Below, one piece after another: positions 1 to 8,699 of a stretch of DNA of 64,000 nucleotides. The number at the start of each line of letters is the position of its first letter. Position 1 is the stretch's first letter. The stretch comes from CAYMCO01 sp964388955 (lineage in GTDB: Bacteria; Chloroflexota; Anaerolineae; Anaerolineales; E44-bin32). Location of the stretch: contig CAYMCO010000006.1 in NCBI GenBank assembly GCA_964388955.1, positions 111,095 through 175,094 of the forward strand, in the 5' to 3' direction. The notes beneath the pieces were generated by a model. That model saw only the letters and a program-made list of their open reading frames with translations, did not search any database and was not told the origin of the DNA. The position numbers and the translations under genes are program-made.

Positions 1-2001
1 TCCGATCGAAATAGCGCTTCCCCCGCCTGACGAGGATGTACGTCGAGACGGAGGCGACTCCATCGGCAGCAGGATGGTGAAAGTGCTTCCCGCCCCGAGC
101 TTGCTTTCCACACTGATCTGGCCGCGGTGCATCTTGATGATGCCATAAACGATGGACAAACCCAAGCCTGTTCCCTTGCCCAACGCCTTCGTGGTGAAGA
201 ATGGGGTGAAGATCTTGCGCAAGTTCTCCTGTGATATGCCGCATCCAGTGTCTGCGACCCTGATTTCGACGTGTGACTCGTCCGCGGTGCGCGTGCTTAT
301 GGTGATGATACCCCGCCCATCAATCGCTTCGGCGGCATTGTTCAGCAAGTTCACGAACACTTGCTGTAGCTGATTGGGGTCGGCTTGGATGTGCCCGACT
401 TCCGGGCCATACCGGCGGACCACCTGTATGCCGTCGAATCTGCGACCTGAGGAGGCGTTCTCTATGACCCGGTCCGCCAGAGCGTGGATATCGATCTCCT
501 GTGTCAGCACTTCCTGCTGCCGTGCGAAGTTCAGCAGGTCGGCCACGATGTTCTTGCACCGGGTGGTCTCATCGATGACTAGCTTGAGGTCCTCCCGGCG
601 CGGGTCGCCTGGATCGGCCTCTTTATACATCACATCCGCGAAGAGCAGGATCGTCCCGAGGGGATTGTTGATCTCATGTGCGACGCCGGCGGCGAGCTGT
701 CCCATGGACGCCAGACGTTCCTTATGCAGCAGTTCGCTCTGAGTCTTCTGCAGCGTCTCGATCATGCTGTTGAAGGATCGGCCCAGCGCCGCGAGCTCAC
801 CCTGCCCGAACGGCTCAACCCGCACGTTCATATCCCCGGCGGCCAGGCGGCGGGTGGCGCGCACCATGGATTCAATAGGCCGGGTGATCACTCGCGCGAT
901 GGGGACGGCGATGACGGCCGCCAGACCGATGCACAACAGCGCGATGACCGCCTGCCGGCTGTTGAAAGTGCTGACCAGGCTTTCGAATGCCGAAACCCGT
1001 GCGCCCACATACAGGCTCCCCACTACATCACCCAGGTGGTCCCGCAGCGGGACGTATTGCGTGATGAACCATTCGTTGACCACGAAGGCTCGGCCGACAT
1101 AATCATCTCCCCGCGTCAACACCCGGTCGAAGACGGCCTGTGATACGCGCGTTCCTACGGCCCGCAGGCCATCTTTGGTCATAACGTTGGTGGAGACCCG
1201 CAGATCCCCGAAGAAGATGGTAACCGTGTCGATGCCGGCCACCTGCTTGATCCGGTCGACTAGCGTGAAGTCATTGTTGAAAAGGTATACCGCGACCACC
1301 GCGCCCATCAAGTTGCCGTCATCGGCGACCAGCGGTGACGCGCTGGTCAAGGTGAAGCCCGCGCTGCCCTCTCTAGGGTCAAAGGGATCTGGATACGCCA
1401 GCGGCGTGTCGATGAGTGGTATTCTGGCCTGCCCGGCGAGACCCACCTGGCCGAGGTAATCGCTGGGGATCACCTCTGTCGCAGACTGCTCCTTGCCGGT
1501 GCTCAGAAGATGAGCGACGATGGGCAGCTCCCCCCAGTTGCCATCCGTCACCGGTGCAGAGAGTGATCCGCTGGGAGCCAGGGTTCGGCCGGAGACGATT
1601 TCACCCTGCGAGTCCAGGACAGCGATGAAGTGCGTGCCGCCCAGGGCCAGCACCGCAATCTTGTTAGTGATCTGCTGGTCCAAGATTCGGATGGCGTCTT
1701 GATCCCCCATAGCCGCCGCGAGCGCGTACTCCTTGACCCATGGATCCAGCACTAGGCGGTGGCTGATGGCGGCAATCTCCTCCAGCTTGAGCTGATAGAA
1801 GGCAAGCGCCAAGTCCATATCTCGCGCCACGCGCTCGCTCTCCGCCGACCGCAGGTAGTTGTTGATGACGCGCAGGGTTACCAGGGTGTTCAGAGCGATC
1901 GTCAACCCGGCGACCAATGAAAAGGAGCCGATCAGAACGGCCTGCATATGGCCGCCGAACAGCCGAGACATCCAAGCGCGCATCCCCGAAAGCTCTCGCA
2001 T
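1..2001 (-). CDS. Membrane sensor histidine kinase, C-terminus cut by window edge
   Basis: Membrane two-component sensor kinase that autophosphorylates on histidine; its ligand is not predictable. Reading down from 2001 the frame stays open to base 1, giving at least 667 residues. A first membrane segment lies near residues 19-40, followed by a Cache-like extracellular region, a second membrane segment near residue 347, a HAMP region, the dimerisation/phosphoacceptor motif AHEINNPLGT near residue 440 and the ATP-lid motif GTGLGLSIVYGIIK near residue 612. The domain core is complete; only the tail is missing. Several in-frame ATGs exist (2031, 2022, 2001, 1983). 2001 was chosen because GAGGT lies just upstream, but this is uncertain. 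It follows a receiver-only regulator and closes the hydrogenase transcription unit, so the pair may sense redox state or a gas-related signal (inference). Confidence 0.88.
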   Translation of the reverse strand, partial: MRELSGMRAWMSRLFGGHMQAVLIGSFSLVAGLTIALNTLVTLRVINNYLRSAESERVARDMDLALAFYQLKLEEIAAISHRLVLDPWVKEYALAAAMGDQDAIRILDQQITNKIAVLALGGTHFIAVLDSQGEIVSGRTLAPSGSLSAPVTDGNWGELPIVAHLLSTGKEQSATEVIPSDYLGQVGLAGQARIPLIDTPLAYPDPFDPREGSAGFTLTSASPLVADDGNLMGAVVAVYLFNNDFTLVDRIKQVAGIDTVTIFFGDLRVSTNVMTKDGLRAVGTRVSQAVFDRVLTRGDDYVGRAFVVNEWFITQYVPLRDHLGDVVGSLYVGARVSAFESLVSTFNSRQAVIALLCIGLAAVIAVPIARVITRPIESMVRATRRLAAGDMNVRVEPFGQGELAALGRSFNSMIETLQKTQSELLHKERLASMGQLAAGVAHEINNPLGTILLFADVMYKEADPGDPRREDLKLVIDETTRCKNIVADLLNFARQQEVLTQEIDIHALADRVIENASSGRRFDGIQVVRRYGPEVGHIQADPNQLQQVFVNLLNNAAEAIDGRGIITISTRTADESHVEIRVADTGCGISQENLRKIFTPFFTTKALGKGTGLGLSIVYGIIKMHRGQISVESKLGAGSTFTILLPMESPPSRRTSSSGGGSAISIG

Positions 2002-2175
2002 GCTACCTCGTGGTGGGCGCATGGCGGGCATCCCACGAGCCCCTCCCCGGTTGGGCTCCAGCCGGAGCAGGAAGATCGGCTTGGAGGAGGACTCCTGTTT
2101 TGCCGCTGCGGGGCGGCTGGAGCCCGAACCGGCCTCTCATCCTCCTGGGCGCTCAGGACTCGTTTGGATGCAGGA

Positions 2176-2589
2176 TCAACACCTCTCCTGTTCCTCGCTG
2201 AGCACCCATTCCACCTTGCCGACCAAATCATCCGGGTCGATGGGTTTGTCCACGAACAGCTCCACCGGCAGGTAGTCGATGTCCGGTTCGAAGCGCAGCG
2301 GGGTTGTGCTGTGGATGGCGGTGAGCATAAGGATGGGAATGTCGCTGAATGCCGCCCAGTCGGAGGTCGGATCCGGATTGCGGAGCTTGAGCGCCAATTG
2401 GAAGCCCTCAGTCGCCGTGTCCATCATCACATCCAGAATGATCAGATCCGGCCGTTCCGCCTTGATCTTCTCCAGCCCCTGGCGTCCATTTTTTGCTTCC
2501 TCGACCGCATAACCTGCATTCTCCAGTGCCATACGGCAGGCGAGCACGGTGTCGGGATCGTCGTCAATCACGAGAATCTTCGTCATCAT
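2176..2589 (-). CDS. Receiver-only response regulator
   Basis: Single CheY-like receiver domain of 137 residues with no output domain. It begins MMTKILVIDDDPDTV, which supplies the acidic pocket. The phosphoacceptor Asp is in LIILDVMMD, and the conserved Lys is in the FVDKPIDPDDL segment. The start at 2589 is supported by AAAGGA six bases upstream. A GTG/TTG extension upstream to 2631 is possible but unlikely. It lies between the hydrogenase genes and a sensor kinase on the same strand, which suggests it is that kinase's partner or an adaptor in a relay. Having no DNA-binding domain, it must act through protein contacts. Confidence 0.9.
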   Translation of the reverse strand: MMTKILVIDDDPDTVLACRMALENAGYAVEEAKNGRQGLEKIKAERPDLIILDVMMDTATEGFQLALKLRNPDPTSDWAAFSDIPILMLTAIHSTTPLRFEPDIDYLPVELFVDKPIDPDDLVGKVEWVLSEEQERC

Positions 2590-2831
2590 CTTGGTTCCTT
2601 TCTGCCATCGGAAACGATGGCGTATTTCCAAATCCCGTGTCTTCCTGCATGGGCCCTTCGCCAGCTCAAGAATCGGTCAGAGGCAGAAGAATCCATGCCC
2701 ATTTCTTCAGGTCCACCGACCCAGCATTCGCGCAGATCCGTTTGACCCTCCGGTCTATCTCCTCCCGCAGGCATGCGGGCATGTGCATTGACCATCCGGC
2801 CTCCTTTGGCGGATCCCTCCGCCGTACTCAT
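2586..2831 (-). CDS. Possible small coupled ORF between hydrogenase and regulator
   Basis: An 81-residue frame whose ATG overlaps the hydrogenase large-subunit stop (ATGA at 2831-2828) and whose TGA overlaps the start of the response regulator. Such a double overlap is typical of real operon genes. The protein (begins MSTAEGSAKGGRM) has no recognised domain and biased composition. A competing frame, 2666-2788, gives a 40-residue protein (begins MHMPACLREEIDRRVKRI) that looks more protein-like, with GGAGG upstream. Only one can be the main product, and neither may be real. Function unknown. Confidence 0.3.
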   Translation of the reverse strand: MSTAEGSAKGGRMVNAHARMPAGGDRPEGQTDLRECWVGGPEEMGMDSSASDRFLSWRRAHAGRHGIWKYAIVSDGRKEPR

Positions 2832-4129
2832 ACGAAGGAAATCTCCAACGTGTGGGCTGAGCAAGAGATGCACGGGTCGTATGCCCGCACAAGCATCTCC
2901 AACCGTCGCCTGATGTCGTCAGGTGATCTATCCAGAATTCGGGGAACCAGCTCGCGCATATCCGCCTCAATGTTGCCCAGGTTCTGAGCGGTGGGGATCA
3001 CACAGTTGGCTTGAGAGATGACTCCTCCATCGATGCGGTAATGGTGAAAGAGCGTCCCCCGGGGCGCTTCACACGCGCCGACTCCCTCCCCTGAGCGCCT
3101 CGAAATCGGTGCCGGCTCCTCCGCTGCGATGCCGGTGGCAAGCAGGTGATCGACAATCTCAATCGCTTTCTCTGCGCTGTGCACGCATTCCACCAACTGG
3201 GCGACGGAGATCCAATACGGGTTGCAGCACATCGGTCGCAGTCCCAGGTCGGCGGCGACCTCCTTGGCTCGTGGATGCAGATCATGATGGTTGATGTTGA
3301 AGCGCGCCAGGGCGCCGACCATGTACGCACCGCGGTGGTTGCGGGCGTGCTTCGCGGTGGAATGGGGGACGATGAACTCGTTCGTCACATCTTGATAGCT
3401 CTCCGCATCCCAGGTCCCGCCGTCTGAACTCTGGATCGATCCGTCCCAAAGGCAGTACGCGCCTTCGCGGTGGAGGGCGATGTATTCCGTCTCCCGCTCA
3501 AATGATGGCAGCGTCAGGCCGTCAAATAATGCGACCGTCGCATCCAGATCGTCCCTCATGGCCGCCAGGCGCTGGCGGATGCCTTCCAGCTCCCCTGGGG
3601 AAGGGAAGTGGGTGAAGCCGCCCACCGTCATGGCAATCGGATGGGTGTGTCGTCCACACATGATGGCGCACAGATCTCCCGCCACTTTTTTCATGCGCAG
3701 GGCCCGCTTCATAATGTCGGGCGCGACTTCGGCCAAGGGGATCACACTTCCCAACCCCAGGAAATCAGGCGCGACAAGCATGTAGATGTGCAGGATATGG
3801 CTATCGAGCAGTTCGCCATATAGGTTCAATTGCCGCAGAATGATCGTCTGATTGCTGGGCTGGACGCCAAGCGCGTTCTCACACGCTCGCAGCGAAGCGG
3901 TTGCATGTGACACCGCGCAGATACCGCAGATCCTGGAAGCGATATGTGAGGCATGTTCGTAGGGCCGCCCACGCATCATCGCTTCGAAGAAGCGCGGCGC
4001 TTCCACGATCTGCAGGTCGCACTGCTCCAGGACGCCGTCCTGCATATCCACGACGATATTCCCATGCCCCTCGACGCGCGTGATATGGCGAACATCGAGC
4101 CTAATGTTCCTGGAATTCCACATCTCCAT
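2828..4129 (-). CDS. hydA: Group 3b [NiFe] hydrogenase alpha (large, catalytic) subunit
   Basis: Catalytic subunit of a soluble NAD(P)-linked [NiFe] hydrogenase of the sulfhydrogenase type, 433 residues. The nickel-binding motifs are both intact: RICGICAVSH near residues 66-75 and DPCISCSAH near residues 418-426. The second lies about 10 residues from the C-terminus, so a short C-terminal peptide would be cleaved during maturation. The start at 4129 has AGGTG upstream and lies 7 bases after the small-subunit stop. It is the last of four subunit genes in the order beta, gamma, delta, alpha, which is the usual group 3b order. The cysteines rule out a complex I relative. Physiological direction (H2 evolution from NADPH or H2 uptake) cannot be read from the sequence. 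Confidence 0.95.
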   Translation of the reverse strand: MEMWNSRNIRLDVRHITRVEGHGNIVVDMQDGVLEQCDLQIVEAPRFFEAMMRGRPYEHASHIASRICGICAVSHATASLRACENALGVQPSNQTIILRQLNLYGELLDSHILHIYMLVAPDFLGLGSVIPLAEVAPDIMKRALRMKKVAGDLCAIMCGRHTHPIAMTVGGFTHFPSPGELEGIRQRLAAMRDDLDATVALFDGLTLPSFERETEYIALHREGAYCLWDGSIQSSDGGTWDAESYQDVTNEFIVPHSTAKHARNHRGAYMVGALARFNINHHDLHPRAKEVAADLGLRPMCCNPYWISVAQLVECVHSAEKAIEIVDHLLATGIAAEEPAPISRRSGEGVGACEAPRGTLFHHYRIDGGVISQANCVIPTAQNLGNIEADMRELVPRILDRSPDDIRRRLEMLVRAYDPCISCSAHTLEISFV

Positions 4130-4136
4130 GGCTCAC

Positions 4137-4898
4137 CTATCCGCTTTCTGCGTGTTGATATGCGAGAAAAGTCCTCATCTTCTCCCGGTACGACTGCTCA
4201 TCGAATTCATGGTCGCCGAACACCTCCTTCAATGAGGCCAGGTTGGGGCTTGGGATCAGACCACGGCAGCCCTCACAAGGCATGCCAAATGACGGACAGA
4301 TCGCGCCGCATCCGGCTCGGGTTACGGGTCCAAGACAAGCTCTACCGAGCAGGAAGAGGCATGCGATCTCATTCAATTTGCACTCCATGCATATCGGGCG
4401 GCTCGGAAGCTGCGGCCTGCGGCCTTGGAGCAGTGTCTTGACCACGCGCACAAACTCCTCCCGATCGATGGGGCATCCTGGGAGGACGGCATCCACCTCC
4501 ACGATTTCCTCGATGGGCCGCGCAGCGGCCGTCTCGAATGCCTCCGCGTGATCGCGATAGACGATTCGCCGAAGTTCCCGCATGTCCATTCCCCTGCGGA
4601 TGGCATTCACCCCGCCGATGTGTGCGCATGCCCCCAGGGTGACCAGTATTCCGGCTCGTTCTCGGATGGAAAGCAGGCGCGCCTCATCGCTCTCCCGGGT
4701 GCAGGATCCTTCGACAAATGCGATCTGGTATTGATCCGATTGCTCGCTCATCGCTTCACGGAAATTCACGATCTCAACGGCATCGAGCAGTTCTGCATGC
4801 GTCTGCAGCGTATCGATCACCGTTAGCTGGCATCCTTCGCACCCGGTGAAGTCGAAGAAGGCAAGGGTTGGCTTTGCTCTCTTGCTTAGAGACGGCAT
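4137..4898 (-). CDS. hydD: Group 3b [NiFe] hydrogenase delta (small) subunit
   Basis: Small electron-transfer subunit, 253 residues, that relays electrons from the NiFe site through iron-sulfur clusters. The proximal-cluster motif FTGCEGCQL is near residues 17-25. Further cysteines occur in LGACAHIGG, LPGCPID, CMECKLNEIACLFLLG and the CGAICPSFGMPCEGC segment, enough for three clusters. There is no Tat signal, which fits a cytoplasmic enzyme. The ATG shares one base with the gamma-subunit stop (TGATG at 4900-4896), preceded by GGAGGGGG. A longer reading to 5006 exists but lies inside the gamma gene and was rejected. It is followed after a 7-base gap by the alpha subunit. Confidence 0.94.
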   Translation of the reverse strand: MPSLSKRAKPTLAFFDFTGCEGCQLTVIDTLQTHAELLDAVEIVNFREAMSEQSDQYQIAFVEGSCTRESDEARLLSIRERAGILVTLGACAHIGGVNAIRRGMDMRELRRIVYRDHAEAFETAAARPIEEIVEVDAVLPGCPIDREEFVRVVKTLLQGRRPQLPSRPICMECKLNEIACLFLLGRACLGPVTRAGCGAICPSFGMPCEGCRGLIPSPNLASLKEVFGDHEFDEQSYREKMRTFLAYQHAESG

Positions 4899-5749
4899 CA
4901 CAGCGCCCCCTCCAGGTGTTTGATGTCTCTGTAGCAGAATGACGGTCCGTCTTGACAGGTGTAGACATGCCCAATCTGGCAATGCCCGCATTTCCCAACG
5001 CCGCATTTCATTCGCCGCTCGAGGCCGAACCAGATGTTGCCCTCCGGTATCCCCTTGCTCAGCAATTCGACGAGCACGAACCGGTACATCAGCGGTGGCC
5101 CGACCGTTATGGCAATCGTGTCACGGGCGTGGATTTGAATCTTGGGGAAGAGCGTGGTGATCACACCTACGTTTCCCGTCCATCCAGCGCCAGCCCGATC
5201 CACGGTCAAATGAAGCTCGACATCTTCCCGATCCGCCCATGCCGCCAGTTCATCCGCGAACAGTAGCTCCGAAGGTGAGCGAGCCCCGTACAGGATGATC
5301 ACCCGGCCATAGCTGTGCCGTTCATCCAACACCTGATTTATCAGAGAGCGCAGCGGGGCAAGGCCCAATCCTCCCGGAGCGAATAGAATGTCCTTGCCGT
5401 GGAAGCGGTGCGTAGGGAAGCCTTTCCCGAAGGGGCCCCGAATGCCGATTCGCTCTCCAACTTCCAGGTCGTGGAGCGCGTTGGTGAGGTCTCCGACGCG
5501 GCGGATGCACAGCTCGAAGGAGCCTTCACTTCGGCCGGGCGAGGAGGAGATGCTGATCGGCGCTTCGCCGACACCCAGGATTGAGACTTCGACGAATTGG
5601 CCCGGGTCGTGGTTGAGGCGCATGCCTTGGGGAAGCTCGAGGGTGAAGAGCTTTTCCATCTGAGTCAACGACCGGATCGCGAGGATGCGCGCCATAGCCG
5701 GCAAGTAGATCGATGTTCTTTCCAGCGTTTCCTCGAGGGGAATGGTCAT
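4898..5749 (-). CDS. hydG: Group 3b hydrogenase gamma subunit, FAD/NAD(P)-binding
   Basis: Flavoprotein subunit of 283 residues that exchanges electrons with NAD(P)H. An N-terminal FAD-binding barrel (motif GEAPISISSSP) is followed by a nucleotide-binding fold (FAPGGLGLAPLRSL). A C-terminal cysteine cluster, MKCGVGKCGHCQIG plus the following VYTC, would hold a [2Fe-2S] centre. This matches the ferredoxin-reductase-like subunit of sulfhydrogenases and dihydroorotate-dehydrogenase electron-transfer subunits. The start at 5749 overlaps the beta-subunit stop as ATGA. The reading frame extends to 5797, but that part lies inside the upstream gene. Its position between beta and delta subunits settles the assignment to the hydrogenase. 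Confidence 0.93.
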   Translation of the reverse strand: MTIPLEETLERTSIYLPAMARILAIRSLTQMEKLFTLELPQGMRLNHDPGQFVEVSILGVGEAPISISSSPGRSEGSFELCIRRVGDLTNALHDLEVGERIGIRGPFGKGFPTHRFHGKDILFAPGGLGLAPLRSLINQVLDERHSYGRVIILYGARSPSELLFADELAAWADREDVELHLTVDRAGAGWTGNVGVITTLFPKIQIHARDTIAITVGPPLMYRFVLVELLSKGIPEGNIWFGLERRMKCGVGKCGHCQIGHVYTCQDGPSFCYRDIKHLEGAL

Positions 5750-6807
5750 GTCAGGGCCTGCGCTTCCCGGCGAGATGCAAGCTCGCGTCGGTGACACAGC
5801 TCATTGAAGGTCTTCATCGGCGTGATGTGCACCAGGCACGCTTGGGCACAGCGGCCACAGCCCACGCATCCAACTCCTCCAAATGCCTCGCTCAGGTATT
5901 TTCCCTTGCGGAAGAAGCGGTGCCGGACTCGGTCGGCTTGAAGCGCCCGGAAATCATGCCCGCCGGCGACTGACGCAAAGCCATCGAGCTGGCAGGAATC
6001 CCAGATGCGGCACCGCTCTCCGGCCTGCAGAGTGAAATCGACCTCATCGACCATGTCGAAACAATAGCAGGTTGGGCAGACGGCTGTGCATGCCCCGCAG
6101 CCCAGGCATTTCTCCCCCAAATTTCCCCAGACTGGGCTGTCACGGCTGACGGCCAATAGGCTGGGCAGCTCAGCAAGGTCGAAATCCAACCGGTGTGGAA
6201 AGCGAGCCCACTTCTCGCTCATCACTACGCCCAGCCTCCCTAGCTCATCTTCGCAGGCATCCCGGATGAGCCCGTTGCGTTTCAGCAGGGCATCACCCTT
6301 CTCCGACCCGCTTTCGACCGCATAGACCCCACCCAGATCGATGAGATGCAGGTCGAAGGACTCGGGCACGGTCAGCGTTTCCATATCCTTGCAGAAGCTG
6401 TGTACAGAACAAGGGCTCAGGCATTCTACGCTGACAAGTATGGCCCGTTCTCGCCGAGCCAGATAATGCTGGTCTGGGTATCTCCCTCCGAAGGCCCGAT
6501 CGAGCAGCCCGATGGCGTGGAGATCACAGGTATGCAAGCCAAACAGGATCATCGGCCCATCGGCGAGGTATGGGCCCATGCCTTCTCCGTTTCCACGAAA
6601 ATGGAAGATGCGCTCATGCGTCGGAGTGAGCCATTTCTTCGCGGGCAGCGCCGATTGCTTATATCCGAGATCGATCTCGTCGATGGCGGAGAACGGATCG
6701 AACACCACATGGCCAGCCCGTGGCCTAGGGCCGATCAATTGGTGGTCCACACTCAGGGCGTCGATCCACGGCGAAAGCGCTCGTTTGGGCATCAATTTGA
6801 GCGTCAT
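5746..6807 (-). CDS. hydB: Group 3b hydrogenase beta subunit, 4Fe-4S ferredoxin-like
   Basis: Iron-sulfur subunit of 353 residues. Two C-terminal cluster motifs are visible, CLGCGACTAVCPTCYC and CVGCGRCAQACLVHI. A cysteine-bearing central section (SVECLSPCSVHSFC) is also typical of the 4Fe-4S dicluster beta subunit of group 3b enzymes. It is thought to pass electrons between the small subunit and the flavoprotein, and in some homologues to act on polysulfide. The start was placed at the ATG at 6807, which overlaps the protease stop (ATGA) with AGAGGTGG upstream. A GTG at 6816 is an alternative. First of the four contiguous subunit genes. Confidence 0.92.
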   Translation of the reverse strand: MTLKLMPKRALSPWIDALSVDHQLIGPRPRAGHVVFDPFSAIDEIDLGYKQSALPAKKWLTPTHERIFHFRGNGEGMGPYLADGPMILFGLHTCDLHAIGLLDRAFGGRYPDQHYLARRERAILVSVECLSPCSVHSFCKDMETLTVPESFDLHLIDLGGVYAVESGSEKGDALLKRNGLIRDACEDELGRLGVVMSEKWARFPHRLDFDLAELPSLLAVSRDSPVWGNLGEKCLGCGACTAVCPTCYCFDMVDEVDFTLQAGERCRIWDSCQLDGFASVAGGHDFRALQADRVRHRFFRKGKYLSEAFGGVGCVGCGRCAQACLVHITPMKTFNELCHRRELASRREAQALT

Positions 6808-7415
6808 CGGGGCCACCTCTTGGGCACACTGCCTGATCCAATCGCTGCAGAATCAAACACTTCCGGCGCTCTTATCGCCCGCGCTCCGATATCAGCAGGT
6901 CCTTCCGCCGATAGCTCCCGCGCCAACGTGGAGCAGATGTCTGCGATGGCGATCCGCACTGGCAGAGAGAGCGGGGAGTCCATCTGGATTTGCTCGGGCT
7001 GGATGCACAGCAGGCCAACATCGCAACCGATCTCATCGGTGAGATACCGTGCCAGCAGCCCCAACGGAAGGCTATGGGTCGAAGCGCTGACTCCGGCCGC
7101 CGCCTCCAAGGGGAGCCATCGGATCGTGCCCGGCGTCTCCCCCATATCGGCGGCATCCAGCAACAGGACGGCATCTGGCTCAAACCGGCGCAGTTGGCCG
7201 GTGCAATTCTCGGGAGCGCATCCAGCAGGGATGCATATGCAGCGGCGAGAGGACCCGAGAATATGCTCCAGCACCCGGGCCGCGCATACGCCCGCGGCAT
7301 CGTCACCTCGCAGTTCGTGTCCAATGCCGACCACCGCCAAGCGGCGACCGCCGGCATGCCCCGGGCGCCTGCGGATCCAGTTACAGACCTTCTGCCGCCA
7401 GCATTTCCTCGACAT
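6804..7415 (-). CDS. hycI: HycI-family hydrogenase maturation protease
   Basis: Endopeptidase that trims the C-terminal peptide of the hydrogenase large subunit after nickel insertion. About 203 residues. Diagnostic segments are VVGIGHELRGDDAAG, the LLLDAADMGETPG loop with a metal-ligand Asp, and STHSLPLGLLARYL with a metal-ligand His. The ATG at 7415 lies inside the preceding ferredoxin gene (35-base overlap) with GAAGGAAG upstream. No later ATG exists, so the start is moderately certain. It sits exactly between the group 4 and group 3b hydrogenase genes, so it could process either large subunit. HycI enzymes usually serve group 4 enzymes, but no second protease gene is in this cluster. Confidence 0.88.
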   Translation of the reverse strand: MSRKCWRQKVCNWIRRRPGHAGGRRLAVVGIGHELRGDDAAGVCAARVLEHILGSSRRCICIPAGCAPENCTGQLRRFEPDAVLLLDAADMGETPGTIRWLPLEAAAGVSASTHSLPLGLLARYLTDEIGCDVGLLCIQPEQIQMDSPLSLPVRIAIADICSTLARELSAEGPADIGARAIRAPEVFDSAAIGSGSVPKRWPR

Positions 7416-7779
7416 CTTCCTTCGCTCCACGAAGCAATGTGAGCTGCCTTTTCCTCAATGACGCCAATTCCCACTCATCATTCGACATCTCCAAAGCGCC
7501 TTGGCGGCACGAGTACGTGCATTGGGCGCAGAACGCGCAGCGATCCAGATGCAGGCGCACGACGAAGCGTTTCGCCACCCGGTCGAGCACGATCACCTCG
7601 ATTGCCTCCGAAGGGCAATCCATGGCGCACAGACCGCACCCCGTGCACAGCTCCGGGTCCCAGTGCAGGGCCGATCTGAGGCGGGCAGGGGATTCCCTCC
7701 GCTCCAGGGGATATCTTTCCGTGCTAGGGGCCTTGACCAAGGATGGCATGATCTCGCGCAACATTGTCCCGAGCTTCAT
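7381..7779 (-). CDS. NuoI-like 4Fe-4S subunit of group 4 hydrogenase
   Basis: A 132-residue ferredoxin-like subunit linking the soluble arm of the membrane-bound hydrogenase to its electron donor. Two canonical motifs are present, CTGCGLCAMDCPSEAI and CAFCAQCTYSCRQGAL. The ATG at 7779 overlaps the NuoH-like stop as ATGA, with AAAGGA upstream. Size and placement after the NuoH-like gene match EchF, HycF and MbhN-type subunits. The C-terminus (about 30 residues, charged) overlaps the start of the maturation protease gene. Confidence 0.92.
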   Translation of the reverse strand: MKLGTMLREIMPSLVKAPSTERYPLERRESPARLRSALHWDPELCTGCGLCAMDCPSEAIEVIVLDRVAKRFVVRLHLDRCAFCAQCTYSCRQGALEMSNDEWELASLRKRQLTLLRGAKEDVEEMLAAEGL

Positions 7780-8699
7780 GCGACGATTCCTTTCGCTACG
7801 ATGACGACGAACCATTGCGCGAAGACCAGCAACGCGCCGTAGCGCCACCACACGCCAACCGTCTGATCGATGCGGAGGCGAGCGAGGAGCGCCTGAGCCC
7901 CGGCCATGGCGAGCAGCAGGATCAGGGTCTTGAGCAGGAACAGCCACGCGCTGGCCAAGCCTCCGAGATAGAAGGCCGCGATCAAGGTCAGGCCGATGAC
8001 CATTTCGACGTTCTTTCCCAGTCGGAAGAGGGCCAGCCCACGACCGCTGTATTCGGTCAGCGCGCCCGCGACGATCTCGGTCTCCGCTTCCGGCGCATCG
8101 AATGGGGGCAGCTCCAGTTTCCCCATCAAGCCGATCATGGCGACAAGGAAGCCAATTGGCTGCGAGAACAGCAGCCATCGACCGCTCGCGTATGCGGCAA
8201 TATCGCTGATCTGCCAGCTGCCAGCGACGATTGCAGGCCCCAGCAAGGCGAGCAGGAACGGGGCTTCGTAGGAAAAGAGCTGGGTCAGCGTGCGGGTCGC
8301 GCCAACGATCGAGAAGCGGCCGATGGAATTGGAGCCGGCCAGCCCCGTGCACAGGGTCAGCAAGCTCAACAGATAGACCGTGACAATCAAATCCCCCCGG
8401 TAGCTGTAGGCGGGGGGAAGCCCAAACATCGGCACGTATATCCCTGCGGTCAAACCGCCCGCAACGGCTACAAGGGGAAGCGCGACGAACAGACGCCGGT
8501 CTGCTCTCTCTGGGATGACTTCCTCCTTCGCCAGCAGTTTGGCGAGGTCAGCGAAGGGCTGGAACCATCTGGGGCCCATCCGGTTTTGGAACCGGGCCAA
8601 CAGCTTGCGATCCAGCCACTCGTAGAGCAAGCTGAACGCTACCAGCGAGAGCCCGGCGGGGAAGACCAGCAAGGCAAACAGATCACGAATGATGTCCAT
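7776..8699 (-). CDS. NuoH/HycD-like membrane subunit of group 4 hydrogenase
   Basis: Integral membrane subunit of 307 residues with about eight hydrophobic segments, homologous to complex I subunit H/ND1. It anchors the hydrogenase module and forms part of the ion-translocation path. Family signatures include RKLLARFQNRMGPRWFQPFAD near the N-terminus and ELPPFDAPEAETEIVAGALT in the centre, with conserved acidic residues. The ATG at 8699 overlaps the large-subunit gene by 17 bases. A TTG at 8708 is an alternative. A pump function for protons or sodium is inferred from the family. Confidence 0.93.
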   Translation of the reverse strand: MDIIRDLFALLVFPAGLSLVAFSLLYEWLDRKLLARFQNRMGPRWFQPFADLAKLLAKEEVIPERADRRLFVALPLVAVAGGLTAGIYVPMFGLPPAYSYRGDLIVTVYLLSLLTLCTGLAGSNSIGRFSIVGATRTLTQLFSYEAPFLLALLGPAIVAGSWQISDIAAYASGRWLLFSQPIGFLVAMIGLMGKLELPPFDAPEAETEIVAGALTEYSGRGLALFRLGKNVEMVIGLTLIAAFYLGGLASAWLFLLKTLILLLAMAGAQALLARLRIDQTVGVWWRYGALLVFAQWFVVIVAKGIVA

